NCBI GenBank assembly: GCA_948470475.1
Contig: OX419347.1
Coordinates: 4,076,072 to 4,140,071 of the forward strand
DNA: 64,000 bases
Origin: Galaxea fascicularis
Taxonomy: Eukaryota > Cnidaria > Anthozoa > Scleractinia > Euphylliidae
Direction of reading: 5' to 3'
In this document: piece by piece, positions 1-12,800 of the stretch
Position numbering within the stretch: position 1 is the first letter of the stretch
Layout: each line of letters starts with the position of its first letter
Made by a program: the position numbers and the translations under genes
Notes under the pieces: model-generated
Databases searched by the model: none
Told to the model about the DNA's origin: nothing
Seen by the model: the letters and a program-made list of their open reading frames with translations, nothing else

Positions 1-692
1 GGTTACTTCGATAGCAAGTCTGTAAATGTCGTCTTTTGTTGAAAATATCATAAATTCCTCAGTTTTTCTGAATTTGTCAAGGAAATATCGGACTGCCGGC
101 CATTTAGTGTTTTTACAACCTTGACCGGCTGCCGGCCATTTAGACACAGACAAAATACAAACTTGAATTAAACCATGTAATTCGAGTAGCCGTAAACAAA
201 CATGTTTCGGGGAAACCAAATTCACCTACCTTCACTTCACCTCGACGTGCTCACAGTATATAGTAGCTGTAAACTCAAAACTTGGCAGAACGAAAGACAA
301 GAATCAAGCTACCTTTGGAAACACTTGCTTTCTATTCAGATTCATTTGTGGCGCGAAAAATAAGCGTTGAACGCGTTGAACTAAAAGTGAACAAGAACTG
401 GGCCCGGCCGGGAACTGGGCCTCATGCTGTTTTCTGATTTCTTTCTGGGTGAACAGCTATTTAACTGATGATGTGAGATACCAGATTATAGGGAGTGCAA
501 AGATTCAAAACTTTGATTGGAAAACTTTTAATCTTACCTTGACTTTTAGCGCCATTGTTTTGATATACAGTGTATCAGTTCTCTGCCACGCTGGAGATGG
601 GAAAGTCAAGAAATGACAAGGCGTTCTGAGAACCGCGCGACTGTGAAGACTGGATTCAAGTTCATATTCAATATCATGTGACAACAATAAAT
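1..692. other. upstream region of SGSH gene, no coding feature
   Basis: No convincing exon was seen. The stretch presumably holds the promoter and 5' untranslated region of the sulfamidase gene that starts at 693. A short motif (ctgccggccatttag) occurs twice, near 93 and 130. No clear TATA box was identified. Confidence 0.4.
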
Positions 693-3600
693 ATGGCGGA
701 CCGAGAAGGGGGATTCCGTGGAAAATTAAGTGTTGTTCCAGTATTTTTTCTCATTGTTCTCACTTGTGGCTCAATAACAGCTGGTTTGAATGAGCGAAGG
801 AATGTTTTGGTGATAATCGGAGACGATGCAGGCTTTGAAACGCAAGTTTACAACAACTCTGTGTGCAAAACACCAAACATCAACGCACTCGGCAAACGAA
901 GTGTGATTTTCAAAAATGCATTTACTTCTGTGAGTAGCTGTTCACCAAGCAGGTCAACAATACTGACAGGTATAATATTTTGAATGTTGTTGTTGCTAGT
1001 AATAACATGACTAAAACAAAGCATCTCACATTGCCTCACCCCTTTCCCATCTGAACCCCCAGGCGAGACCCAGACCCCCACTACCTCTGCAGGTGTTGTG
1101 ATGAAGTCACATTAGGAAGCAAGTAATGGCTTTATACAGCATCAGGAAGTGTCATGAGGATATTATGATGATTAGGGGTTAAGGAAATGATTCTCCTGTT
1201 CAGGACAAGGAACCTTAAAAAAACCACACCCCTTGGGGTCCTGGCCCAGAAACAGGAATTTCAGACTCATTTTATGTGTAAGAGGTACAGGCAGAATGCC
1301 AGTGCTAGGATGTGTATTTATTACAGGTCTCCCACAACACCAGAATGGCATGTATGGACTACATCACGATGTTCATCACTTCAACTCCTTTGATGATGTC
1401 AGGAGCCTGCCTTTGTTGCTACAGAAAGCAAGTGTGCGAACAGGAATAATTGGAAAGAAACATGTGGGGCCCGAAACAGTGAGTAGTTATAGAAGGCTCT
1501 TGCTAATGACTACTCTCGTAATAGTATGCTCAACAAAATTACTTATTTCTGGTTGGTCAAGGGGACTGCACAATTTGATATCATGGTTAGATCCTCAAAA
1601 TGGTTTAAAACTCTTCAAATTAAGAAAATTTCACTCTATCAATAAAGTTATTGACTTTTTATCTTTATTTTTTTAGGTTTATCCATTTGAGTTTTCATAC
1701 ACTGAGGAACATCACTCCATTCTTCAAGTCGGTCGTAACATTACTTTCATCAAAGAATTAACTCGCAAATTCCTTCAAGGGTCATTGAATGATTCTCGGC
1801 CATTCTTCCTGTACATTGGCTTTCATGACCCACACCGTTGTGGACACACTCACCCTGAATATGGTGAGCTTCAATCTTTTCATGTAATATTGACCAAATG
1901 TTTACATTTTATTGTCTCTAGGAAACTCTAAGTTACTGGTGACTTGAAAAAGGTCTGTACCATATGAAGATGTCAGTGTTGTCCACATCTTCGTCTTGCT
2001 GTTGTACATCTTTAATGTCTTATGGCTCTTACTATCACGGCCAACAACCACAGTAAGAATAACATGCTTCACACAGATTGAAACTAACCAAAAGTTACAA
2101 AAAATTGGAGACTTTCTTCTGTTTGTAACTGGTCACTTTGAGGCCATTTCTTCAAAGCCTCTTTCCTCCTGCCTTGGACTGTAGGCTGGCAGTTCAGAGG
2201 CTGGGGAGAAGGGACAACCAAAGCATGAGGGGAACGCCTTCCCTTTCAATCTTCCTATAGTCCCCAATGCGCCACCTTCTCTCCCATTTCCACCTCTCCC
2301 TCCCCCTCCCCTAGGGAGCCTCTGTGGAGCTGGAGAGAGCTGTAAAGCTAAGACACAGCACAGATAGCTGGTGTATAATCAACAACAGTAATTTGTTGGT
2401 AACAACGTTTGCCACTTGCTTTTTGAATAAATTGGTTTTTGTTATGGTTCATTTCAAGCATTACTCTATAATTTATGATTAAAATAATAATATTATTCTG
2501 CTCAGACTGTCTGACAGCTTGGTCTTAACAATGAGATATACAGGCACTAAGGTTTTTTTTAATACCTAGTTATCAAGTTTGATTTCTGGCATGTGAGTGC
2601 AATATAGAAGAGATTTCCATGTATTAGGCCACCGTCTTATGGGGCATCTTTCTACCTGACACCCAACCCCTGGTCACATTTTGCTTCTTTCCCCAATCTC
2701 CTTGTTCATAATCCAAAAATAGTCCACCCTCACTCACCCAATAATGCTTTGGTCATCCTCAAAATATGCCAGCACAGATACTTATTTAGTACCACATGGT
2801 GTAAAACTGGCCCCCAAACGTTCTTTGTAGTACTTTTTTAAATTTGTCTCTGTGACAACTCCAGACCAAAAGTTCCAAAATCAAGTTTGTAATGACCTCA
2901 AATTGTGTCATGATTTATTTATACAGGAAATTTTTGTGAAAAGTTTGGAAATGGAGAACCAGACATGGGTTTGATACCCGACTGGAAACCCACTCTCTAC
3001 TCCCCTGATGAGGTAATTGTGCCATACTTTGTACAAGACACACCTGCTGCCAGACAAGATATTGCTGCTCAGTATACCACCATCAGCCGTCTTGACCAAG
3101 GAATAGGGCTCATCTTGGATGAGCTTCGGCAGGCTGGTTTTGAAGACAATACACTTGTAATATACAGCTCTGACAATGGTATTCCGTTCCCAACTGGCCG
3201 AACTAATCTCTTTGATCCTGGTATGGCTGAACCCTACCTTGTGTCCTCCCCTTACAACCATGATCGCTGGGGGGAGTTAAGTGATTCTATGGTTTCCCTT
3301 CTGGATATAGTGCCAACAGTGTTGGAGTGGTTTGGCGTTGACTATCCAAGTTACAAAATATTAGGCAACACTGTGAAATTGACAGGAAAATCAGTGCTTC
3401 CGCTGTTACAAAAAGAACCAACTATAGGCTGGGACACGGTATTTGGCAGTCACAATTTACATGAGGTAACAATGTATTATCCCATGCGAGTCATTCGAAA
3501 CAAGAGCTTCAAGTTGATTCACAATCTCAACTACAAGATGCCCTTTCCTATAGACCAGGACTTCTTTGTGTCACCAACATATCAAGACCTTTTGAATCGT

Positions 3601-3879
3601 ACGGAAGAGGGGAAGCCTACAGGTTGGTTTCGCACATTGGATCAATACTATTACCGTGATCAGTGGGAGCTGTACGACTTGAGTACTGATCCAAAGGAGC
3701 TGACAAACCTGTTTGGAAAACCGGCGTATCAGGATGTGTTTAGGGAGTTGTATGGCAAGCTGAGAGTTTGGCAAAATGTAACAAATGATCCATGGATTTG
3801 TTCACCAAGTAGTGTACTAGAAAACAAAGGAAGGTACCCTAGAATGGGGGTGTGTCTCTCCATGGACAATGGGGTATAA
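693..3879 (+). CDS. SGSH: N-sulphoglucosamine sulphohydrolase (heparan N-sulfatase, sulfamidase), four exons
   Basis: Lysosomal sulfatase that removes N-linked sulfate from glucosamine during heparan sulfate breakdown. The exons are 693-969, 1327-1478, 1677-1863 and 2927-3879; all junctions are GT-AG and the phases match, giving 521 residues (human SGSH has 502). The start ATG at 693 is followed by a hydrophobic signal peptide (about residues 10-32). Sulfatase residues are all present: metal-binding IIGDDAG, the formylglycine motif CSPSR with its modifiable Cys, GKKHVG, FHDPHR and SSDNG. The last exon carries family-specific stretches such as [14 protein letters not shown] and [18 protein letters not shown], which match vertebrate SGSH closely. 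The reading frame is intact, so it is probably functional. An AATAAA overlaps the stop codon at 3878-3883; whether it is the polyadenylation signal used is unknown. Confidence 0.96.
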
Positions 3880-3883
3880 TAAA

Positions 3884-5035
3884 AACATAATTTTTATGAA
3901 TGTGGGTTTGATTTGCAGGGCTGTCATTAAAGGCCAGAAGCCAGGGAGTTTCCCTTCATATTTTGAGGTATCTCCCCAGCTACTTTGATATAAAACCAGC
4001 ATGTTTAATTCACTACAGCAACTCGAATCTCTAGCTATTTTGTTTATATCCCCACCTACTTCAAAAATTAGTGACAGCCCTGATTTGGCAAAGAAACCTG
4101 AAAATTTTTTGTTTTTCTGACCTTTGATATGACTTGTTGCAGTACTAGGCATGATAATATTAATATTTAGCTTTATCATCAGGAGCCGGTAGCCGGCACA
4201 TTTCAGCCATCTGTGAGACCACTCCACACCAGTTACTTTTGCCCCAGAATGCAGGAAATTGCCTTTGTGAGCTTTGTGCTCATTATAATCTGCAGCAATG
4301 GCAATGCAGTCGTTACATCTGTTATCAGGTGTAAGCAAGGCTGAGATCAGGAAAAAAATGTTTTTATATTCGTGTTAATTGTTTTATGGATGGTTTTGTA
4401 TTTGTCATCCATTTCACTGGTTGAGACTTCTGTATGTGCCTCTGAAGTTGTGCAACTGTTATAACGACAATGATTGTCTAATGATCATTGCTAAGATTTT
4501 GATCAGTGTAGAAAGATCAAGCTATTTTCTCAACATGACATGTCAAATTTGACTGTCTCCATATTTTTCTTTTTCCATTAATTGGCTTTTTATTCATCAG
4601 TTGGTTAAGGCACCATATACTTTTAGCTGTGATTTTTTGTACCAATTTACATCAATTTATTTTCATATTTTTTGCTGAAGAATTATATTTTGAAGATCAT
4701 GCCTCAGTTAACAATAATATTGTTGACTGGAAAGATCTTTTGTTGACACTGGCCTATAAATATGTCCTATACTGTCCTATACTGCTGCGTTCTGTTGGCT
4801 ATAAAAATCAGCATCTTAATGGCCAAATTTTAAAACATCCCTTCAACAGCTTTTTGTCTCTGGTTATTGAACCAATAATTTAATAGTGATTTTGTTGTTT
4901 GTTTTGGTTGTTATTCATTTTATTGTTTCATAGGGGAATGGCACAAGTAAAAGAGCTATTGTAGAGCAGGTCTATTTTTTATAAATCTAAAAAGGATAAA
5001 ACACAGACTGTAAAATAAATACTGTTGTTCATCAT
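3884..5035. other. non-coding stretch downstream of SGSH
   Basis: AT-rich sequence with no ORF that looks coding and no repeat recognised by eye. It probably includes the 3' untranslated region of the sulfamidase transcript in its first part. Confidence 0.4.
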
Positions 5036-5039
5036 AATA

Positions 5040-5313
5040 ATTATTATTAGAAATAGCACCAACATGGAGAATGTTGTGTTAAAGTACTGGACAACTGAAT
5101 TCTCACCACCAAAATAATAATTACTGCAAAGAAGAAACAGAATTTTGGTGAGAATTCATCAGTCATAAAATTGTTCATGATAGAAATGCATGAAACCCCA
5201 AATGGAAATGCAGAAAAAAATCCGAGCTTCAGATGAGATTTGAACCCACAATCCTCCACAATCTAGATGGACGCTTTAACCACTGAGCTACTGGAGACTC
5301 TATGGTAAGCACG
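5040..5313 (-). repeat. tRNA-derived SINE copy
   Basis: On the minus strand a tRNA-like promoter head is recognisable, with a box A-like stretch (tagctcagtggttaaagc, near 5290-5270) and a box B-like stretch (gggttcaaatct, near 5240). It is followed by an AT-rich body. The cloverleaf is not restorable as a working tRNA. A partial second copy with the same body (aaaccccaaatg... and a gggatttaaacccatg box B) lies at about 5905-5985. Confidence 0.6.
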
Positions 5314-5409
5314 GGTGAAATGTTGGCTTTTGACTGGAACCGCATCACATGGTCATAATGACTAGCACACTCAGAACTGCATCACGCATTAAGGCATATC
5401 AAAGATGAT

Positions 5410-5480
5410 GATGATGGTGATGATTTATATAGCGCTTTTATCCAAAGGGCTCAAATGGCTTTACAACACTTTTAGGGGGA
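5410..5480. repeat. tatagcgctttt-type repeat fragment
   Basis: The segment contains gatgatgatggtgatgatttatatagcgctttta followed by a conserved-looking tract. From memory, this kind of motif recurs as a dispersed repeat in marine invertebrate genomes. It may be the tail of the neighbouring SINE at 5580-5850. Confidence 0.3.
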
Positions 5481-5579
5481 CTTTGCCAGACTGCTTTTTT
5501 AGGCACAAATTGATTCATTCATTCATTCAATCTTATTTGAATGAATAGTAGGATCAACACAGCTGCCCCAGAACAGAAC

Positions 5580-5850
5580 AAGGTATAGACCATCACACTG
5601 GGGACTAAGTCCGCTACTCTTTCTGATCAGTGTGTGGGTTCTTTAACATCCCACACCAGTACTGTGAGACGGGACCTCCAGTTTTTTCATCCTTATCCGA
5701 GAAGACTAGGAAGTCTAACCATTTGCAGATGTAGGTAAGAAAGGTAGCACTTTCTCCTCAGTTATTTAAAGACCCTGAGTGTTGGTCCAGCTGGGGCTTG
5801 AACCGCCGACCTCCTGCACAGCAGTCCGGTGCTCCACCACTGAGCCAACC
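5580..5850 (-). repeat. tRNA-derived SINE, family 1, minus copy
   Basis: Read on the minus strand, the tRNA-like head begins at 5850 (ggttggctcagtggtggagc) with a box B at about 5795 (ggttcaagcccc). The body contains the conserved caacactcagggtctttaaataactgaggag segment and the tagtcttctcggataagga segment. The same head and body occur in the opposite orientation at 6225-6496, so the two copies form an inverted pair about 0.4 kb apart. Confidence 0.75.
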
Positions 5851-6224
5851 AGTCGGCGGTTGCAGATGCAACCATCCAGACCTCCAAAGTGAGTGATTAC
5901 AGAAATACAACATGATAGAAATGCAAGAAACCCCAAATGAAAAATCTGAGCTACAGATGGGATTTAAACCCATGATTGTTGACAGAGCAATTCGTCTTTG
6001 GGAAATCTTTTTTGCTTGGCTTATTAGGCTTGCAGCATTTCAACCCATCAAGATGTTCTGAAGCAATACATTCACATTCACAAAAACATTTCAATAAATA
6101 AATTCATGAAATGCCAGCTTCATTGAAAGTCAGAGAAAACTGACCCAGGATATGGACAGTACAAGTAGTGACCAACACCTAACTTCTCCCAACCATATCA
6201 CTTGTTTGTTAAGCATACAGGGCA

Positions 6225-6496
6225 TGAGTCTGGTTGGCTCAGTGGTAGAGCACCGGACTGCTGTGCAGGAGGTCGGGGTTCAAGCCCTGGCTGGACCAAC
6301 ACTCAGGGTCTTTAAATAACTGAGGAGAAAAGGCTACAAATGTAATGACATCTACAAATGTTAGACTTTCTTGTCTTCTCAGATAAGGACAATAAAACCG
6401 GCAGTCCCGTCTCACAACTCTTCACAAATTAGAAAACTCTCATAGACAGACAACATGTCTATACCCTCTTTAAAACAAATTTATTGTATCGTATCG
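6225..6496 (+). repeat. tRNA-derived SINE, family 1, plus copy with pentamer tail
   Basis: The head ggttggctcagtggtagagc (6231) has a box B at about 6278. The body shares the actcagggtctttaaataac and cttctcagataaggac blocks with the 5580-5850 copy. It ends with tatgtctataccctctttaaaa followed by a short tail of tatcg repeats (about 6485-6496). The same tail is found on the 34.8-kb copy, which supports retrotransposition of one family with a pentamer-repeat 3' end. Confidence 0.8.
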
Positions 6497-6644
6497 TAAA
6501 GAATACAGGAAATGATCACAAGGTATCAGCTGAGATGACACTTACACAAATTCTCCCTACATGTAACATACAAATTGTGAGTACAGTGAGGAGAATACAA
6601 CTGTTGATATTGGGATTAAACCGTTAACAATGAAGATGTGATCA

Positions 6645-6786
6645 AATGAAGAATGATTGTCGAAGTCGTGATCGCAATTTTTACAATTGCGTAAAGAAGC
6701 CTGAAAAAAAATTCAGGACTTCAACGGGGCTTGAACCCGTGACCTTGCGATTCCAGTGCGATGCTCTACCAACTAAGCTATGAAGC
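6645..6786 (-). repeat. tRNA-derived SINE, second tRNA-like head
   Basis: On the minus strand the head (ggcttcatagcttagttggt, 6786 downward) has a D-arm-like stretch, an acceptor-like pairing with tgaagtcc, and a box B (gggttcaagccccgt). The anticodon stem is mismatched and the implied GGA anticodon lacks the long variable arm expected of tRNA-Ser, so this is a SINE head, not a tRNA gene. A poorer copy with part of the head lost lies at about 6894-7010. Confidence 0.7.
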
Positions 6787-7439
6787 CACTGACGCTGGGA
6801 GCAGGTTAATTTGGGGTTCTAATTCATGAAGATGTGAGTGATATGCGAGTGTGAATTGATGAAAATCATATCTTTGATCTGCAGATTAAAGAATGAAGAT
6901 GTGAGTGATCATCGCAGCTGTGAACACTAGTTAATAAAGCCTGAAAAAAATCTATGAGCTCCGTGATAGCTGTGTAGTGCTCTACCAACTGAGCTAACAA
7001 GTCAACTGGAGCTAGTCACTTTTTGGGTTCGTTATAAACCTGGGTGACAAACAAGTGAGTGTAAATATATCAAAATTATATATTTTGATCTGCCTTTTTT
7101 CATGATTTATTTTCACTAACGTTGAAGTAGTGTTCCTTACTGCAATGATCACTCACATCGTCATCGTTAATCCACAGATCATGATTTTCATGTATTCACT
7201 CTCTTAAGGGTTAACAGTAATTTAGCACAGTGAATAACTGCAGAGCTTCCTAGCAACACAACATTTTGGAGCAAAAATTACATCTGATTATGTTGATCCA
7301 CAGATAGAGAGTAAATTAACATGCTTTATAACTGTAAATCCTTTTAGCTTTCCTAATTTTGTCAATCTCCTGAAAAGTTACAAAAACATCAACAGTACTA
7401 GAAAGTTCCTCTGCCTTGTAGTGTACAACAAGGTACCTA

Positions 7440-8130
7440 CTGAGAAACACGTTCCTGTCATGTTATTTTACTGGTGGCCTCTCTAACTTTCAAGTCTTTG
7501 CGTGAAATCCTAAAATGTGACCACTCAAATGAAAGCTACTGAGCAGTACCTTCTTGTGGTGCTGTTTATTATGCTGTACAAGGTGATTCTAAGTTTTGAG
7601 TCTGTGGATGAATCCTAAAGTGTGACCATTCAAATGAAAGCTACTGAGCAGTGCTTTCCTGTGGTGCTGTTCGTTATGCTGTACAAGGTGGTTCTAACTT
7701 TTGAGTCTGTAGATGAATCCTAAAGTGTGACCATTCAAATGAAAGCTACTGAGCAGTGCTTTCCTGCGATGCTGCTTATTATGCTGTGCACAGTGGTTTT
7801 AACTTTTGAGTCTGTGAATGAAATCCTTAAGTATGACCATTCAAATAAGCACTACTGAGCAATACTTTCCTGTGGTGCTGTTTATTATGCTGTACAAGGT
7901 GATTCTAACTTTTGAGTCTGTGGATGAATCCTAAAGTGTAACCATTCAAATGAAAGCTACTGAGCAGTACTTTCCTGTGGTGCTGTTGATTGTACAGTAC
8001 AAGGTGGCCACTCTAACTTTTGACTCTTCTTGTGAAATCCTAGCATGACCATCCAGATAAAAGTTACTGAACTGTACTTTCCTGTGGTGCAGTTTGTTAT
8101 GTGTACAAACTGCTTTTAACGTTCCAGTCT
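7440..8130. repeat. 105-bp tandem repeat, about six copies
   Basis: The marker caaatgaaagctactgagcag recurs at about 7526, 7631, 7736, 7842, 7947 and 8054 (the last divergent), a spacing of 105-107 bp. Each unit also carries tgtggtgctgtttattatgctgtacaa and cttttgagtctgtggatgaa-type blocks. Single related units appear at 43720-43840 and, much decayed, at about 44730-44890. The block is therefore a dispersed family amplified locally in tandem. No ORF spans it. Confidence 0.85.
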
Positions 8131-8139
8131 GGAAATGAA

Positions 8140-9125
8140 GTTAATCTGTGTGATCACTTAACTCAAAACTACTGCCACATTACTTTCCCCTTCTTCTAAT
8201 AGTATGGAATGGTTGTAACTTCCCAGTTTGATAGAAGTCCCTGAGGGTTTGGAAATTGAAATATTTTTTCCCACTCCATGACCTAAAGGTGAGGTAAACA
8301 CTCTGACATCTTTAATTAAAATGTCAAAAATTAAAACCCAACTAATTTCTCTTCCCTGTCTCTCTCACTAAGATCAACAACCCTTGCAGTTAATACTTTT
8401 TTTACCATTACCTTGATGAACCAATGGAAAACAAAATATAAAGATTGAGGGAATGATTGATTTTCAACTAATCAGTCAGAGCCATCAATCCCAAAGGCAT
8501 AAGCATCCCATAAAACAAACAATGTGACATGTCCATTTTTTAGCCTATTAACATATTTAGGGGTGACAGCATGGATGCCACTGACATCTACGCTTAAAAG
8601 TTTTGATGGATGAACAGTTTCGCCATCTACAGGCTTTTAGCTTAATGTTTCGGCTTCTCAGTTGGTATCAGAATAAAGCAAAATAAGATCACACATCGCA
8701 CATCTTTTCTCTGTGTGCCTGTCTGAATTTAATTCAAATTGAACCTCCCAGCAAAGGAAGCCCTTAAGGTGGTAAGGAATGCCCAGCGAGGTAGCCAGGA
8801 AGCCATGGGTTTCTGACAAATCACTCTCTCTTTCAGACATCCAAGCATAAAAAGGACTACAGCTGACACTTGATCAATGCAGTATAAAATATTTAATGAC
8901 TATAACGTCATTATTTTTGCAAGAGATCTAAACATGGTGCAAAAACCTCTTCCCACCATCCAGAGGGTTAATTACTAAATTATGTTCTGACACAATCTAA
9001 GTGGAATTGATGTAAATACCCTAAGAAATCAACATCTCTTGGAAGAAATTTATGTGCATTAGGTGTTGTTTTAACAACTGCTTCCTCTGTGGTAATTTGT
9101 GATGAGATTTAAGTAAAAAACTCTT
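8140..9125. other. non-coding stretch
   Basis: No coding potential or recognisable repeat was seen. The short open frames here lack splice signals and any family resemblance. Confidence 0.35.
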
Positions 9126-9129
9126 TCAT

Positions 9130-9800
9130 GACTTTCTTAGGCGGGGTTTCGCATTTCTAATAACATTGCTAGAATGTAGAAAAAAATTGAGCCCATGTTA
9201 GTCAACAGTTCGTCAAGTACTATTTGATTGTGGCTATTTGACAATACTTATTTGGCGAAAAAAGGAATGCTGTCCTTTATAAAATCATGCATTTGCTTTC
9301 CTCAGAATTGTATTCCTTGTTTTGTAGCACAGACCCTTTTAACAACATAAGTTTTTAATGCTTGCTTACACGATTTCCCATGCTAATTTTGTTTTGAGAA
9401 TTGTATTTTTTGGAGTGGAGTGGAGTCTGATTCCCTTAAGGTGAGAAAGGTAATTATTTGTTACATGGGGTTTTATATTTCTAATAACACTGCTAGAATG
9501 TAGAAAAAAATTGACCCCACAAAGTCCCTGAGCCCACGTTAGTCAACAGTATCTCAAGTACTATTTGATTGCGGCTATTTGGCAGTACTTAATTATTGCC
9601 CCCAACAAGAAAGGTACAGAAAAAAAGGAATACTGTCCTTTATAAAATCATTAATTTACTTTCCTAAGAATTATATTCCTTGATTCATAGCAGACATTTT
9701 TTACGACGTACTGCTAACCCTTGCTTACACAATTCTCTGCACTAACTTTGTTTTAAGAATTGTATTTTTTTGACAGCAGAGTCTGATTGCCTTAAGGTGG
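9130..9800. repeat. direct duplication of about 330 bp
   Basis: Two successive copies (about 9135-9440 and 9465-9795) share, in the same order, tttctaataacattgctag, gaatgtagaaaaaaattga, agtactatttgattg, ctgtcctttataaaatca and ttaagaattgtattttt-type blocks. The second copy has small insertions. Nothing coding is visible; the unit could be a decayed transposon fragment. Confidence 0.75.
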
Positions 9801-9804
9801 TGAC

Positions 9805-12800
9805 ATAATTATACAGTGCAAAACAAAATGTACTTAGCAAGTCTCAGTTGCTTTGTGATGTTTAATGATATCCGACAGCTTTGCTTACAGCTGTCTGCTA
9901 CTTATGTAAACACCAACTGAAAAACAGTGACATCTTTCAAGTCAAACAATTCACATTCTATACACAGACTTGTTTTTGACAGTTAAAAAGGCCCCCAAAT
10001 GGTCAAAAACAAGAAGATTGCATGGGAATCACAGAAACGAAACTTACAATCCCCAGAGCATATATATAACAATATTCAGTAACCTGAATAAATTTTTCAA
10101 ATTTGAAACAACATGAAAACTGCACTATACCTGTTTTGGTAAGTGTATTCTTATCTTTACTGGAAATGCTCTAAAATATCCTATGCGAGACTTACATGTA
10201 GGAGCCAGACAGCATTTTGAGAAAAAAACATGGAAAGCGATTTTAGAGCTGAAAAATAAGCAGCTAGATTTTAGTATGTACACACACACTCGTTTATTTT
10301 CATCAAAAAAACTATATATTTTACCTAATGTTTTTTGTATAATGTTGATCTGGAAATAGCCACTATGCATGAACTCTCCATCGTATATTTCTGTCATGGG
10401 CGGTTTTGTCTTTTTCAAATAAACTTCCTATTCCAAATTATGAGAGCTCTAACAAAGGAACAAATTTACTGCTTATCAGAAATAAGATATTTTTTAAGAA
10501 ATTATCCAGCAAGTATATTGTAACCACAGTTTTAGGCATTTGTGAAACAAACAAGGAAGAATTGAAGGTTACATAAATCTGTCTTGGTAATCTCTCATAT
10601 GATTTGGAAAATTGAAGGAAAGAAAATTTCCACTTTATGAATATTTAATTCAAAAACTGCTGTACAGGGAAAATACTGAATTTATTTAATGCACAGAATT
10701 CTTTACACTGAATATTGAAAGCGACTATTTTTTCACATCTAATTTACTTGGGTCTCTCTAAGACATTAATCCTATGGGTTAATTCAAAAGGAAACCATAA
10801 GCTTCACACCTTCGTTTCCATAATCTTTATACTGTAAGCAATTACATTTTTAGATGGAAATTTTCATAACAACTACTTTGAAGAAGGTCAATAGTATTCA
10901 GGGTGAATTTCATAGTACAGAATATTAACAGCTAGGTTATGGTCTGTCTATCACAATACTAGAAAATTTCATCATCATAAATTAAAGTTCAGAAAATTAC
11001 CCTACTTTTTCACAATCTAAAAAGAATTTTTAAAAAGCCCTGCCATCTTTCATTAATATTTGCTCTTGAAAATATCTGAGTGTGTGATTACAAGGGGGAC
11101 AAAATTTACATTATCGCAGAGGCAGATGTTTTTTTTTTACAATATTCCAAACTATCACAGAAAACTTTTTACATTGAATTCTGTTTCTTTGAGTTCTACT
11201 TTTTGTGATGAATCGTTTCAAAATCTAAACTCGAAAATACTCAATGTTAATATCAGAACTATCCCTCTACAGACGGAAAATTTTGGTACAGTTTGCTAGT
11301 ATGTATGAATGTCCCTCAGCAAGGGTTAAATTCAAAAACAGAAAGAAGATTGAGTGTTGATGTCAAATAAAAAATTCTTCACAAAAAAATACTCAATATG
11401 GAACTGATCACTTCAAAACTACTTTGAATAAAACACAATACTTGTAACATTTTTAACAGCAGAGGACAAACTAAGGCCAGCAAGCGAACAAAATTTTCAA
11501 ATTTTGAGATCTGCTAGATACCAACATCAAAATCAATTGCATGAGTGTAGACAAAATCCGCAAAATTCACAAGCAAGATAAGGCAAATTTTTGTTGCATT
11601 CATGGCATCGATATTCAAATGCTCATCTTGAGATAAAAAAAACTGTTGCCTTTGTCTGCTTACGATGGCCATTTGACCATGATGTGCAAAATAATTTCAT
11701 TGCCATCATATTCCCTTAAGAGAAACAGACCCTTTCAGTATGATCCAAGTCAATTAAAATTTAAATTGGTCCTCCTTTTACACAGACCAAACATCCTAGA
11801 CAGGTCATGAAAAGGCTTTTAATAAAAAACTTAAGATAAACAGGAATGGGACATAAATGAAGATTATCATTGCTTCTGCTCAATTATACTTTCTGCTTGC
11901 AACCTGCTGAGTTTCTGAACAAATTCCAAAGATATCACATTACATCAATGCTGAATTTGCTATCTTAAGAAAACATATTGCTCTGCTAAAATGTGGCAGG
12001 CATATTGATGCAGCAAATCAAGAAGCACAGGCCCACTAATTTACAAAGATCCAGCTGCCGTATTATTTCAGTGTCTATTTTCTGGTTCCTCGAAAATCAT
12101 TTATTGATTGAAATTTGTCTAGACCAAATACATTTGAATCCTTAACTGGCCTGCCAGTAAAGTTCTATATCAGCAACTATAATTCTCACACTTAACTGCC
12201 TCCAAAGAAAATTTAAAATACTACTTCACTGAGAGATGGCCATATAAAAGCTTCCAAGTGATAAGCATGCCGCTGAAAGCATACTTTCACAGATAAGGTC
12301 TGCGAAAATGGAAGACTTAATTTTTTATTTACGATTTTGATGCAAGCATTACTAAAAATCCCATGACAAAAGCCAACTCTCTGGAATTTCACTATTTTTC
12401 AGCCAGGATGTTTTCAGGAACCTGCAGATTAAATAGTACTTTTGTCTAGTTTTCTCTTCAATTTTCCTGTCAATAATAATAATTATTAATAATTATTCAA
12501 CAGAACTGAAATCTTAACAGTCAGCAACACTCCAATACCAGTTACTAAAAAAACTGATCTGAGGGCGGACAAATGGTTGACCAGCAAAATTACAACAAAT
12601 TGCCAGAAAACTTAACCTTGTGAAAATAAAACCAAACTTTAATACTTAAATTCGGTGGAAATCGGTTCCAGCAACCATCTCAACAACCAGGAACTAAAAA
12701 GATTTTTAAATGTCATATAGAGATCTAACTTCCTGTTTCAAAACTCTTGCAAAATGACTGGAAAAATCCTATCTATCTTGTGATATTTGGCCAGTCTAAT

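Noticed and set aside
6710..6786. tRNA gene on the minus strand
   Set aside because: The anticodon stem is mismatched and the implied identity conflicts with the short variable arm; similar heads nearby belong to SINEs.
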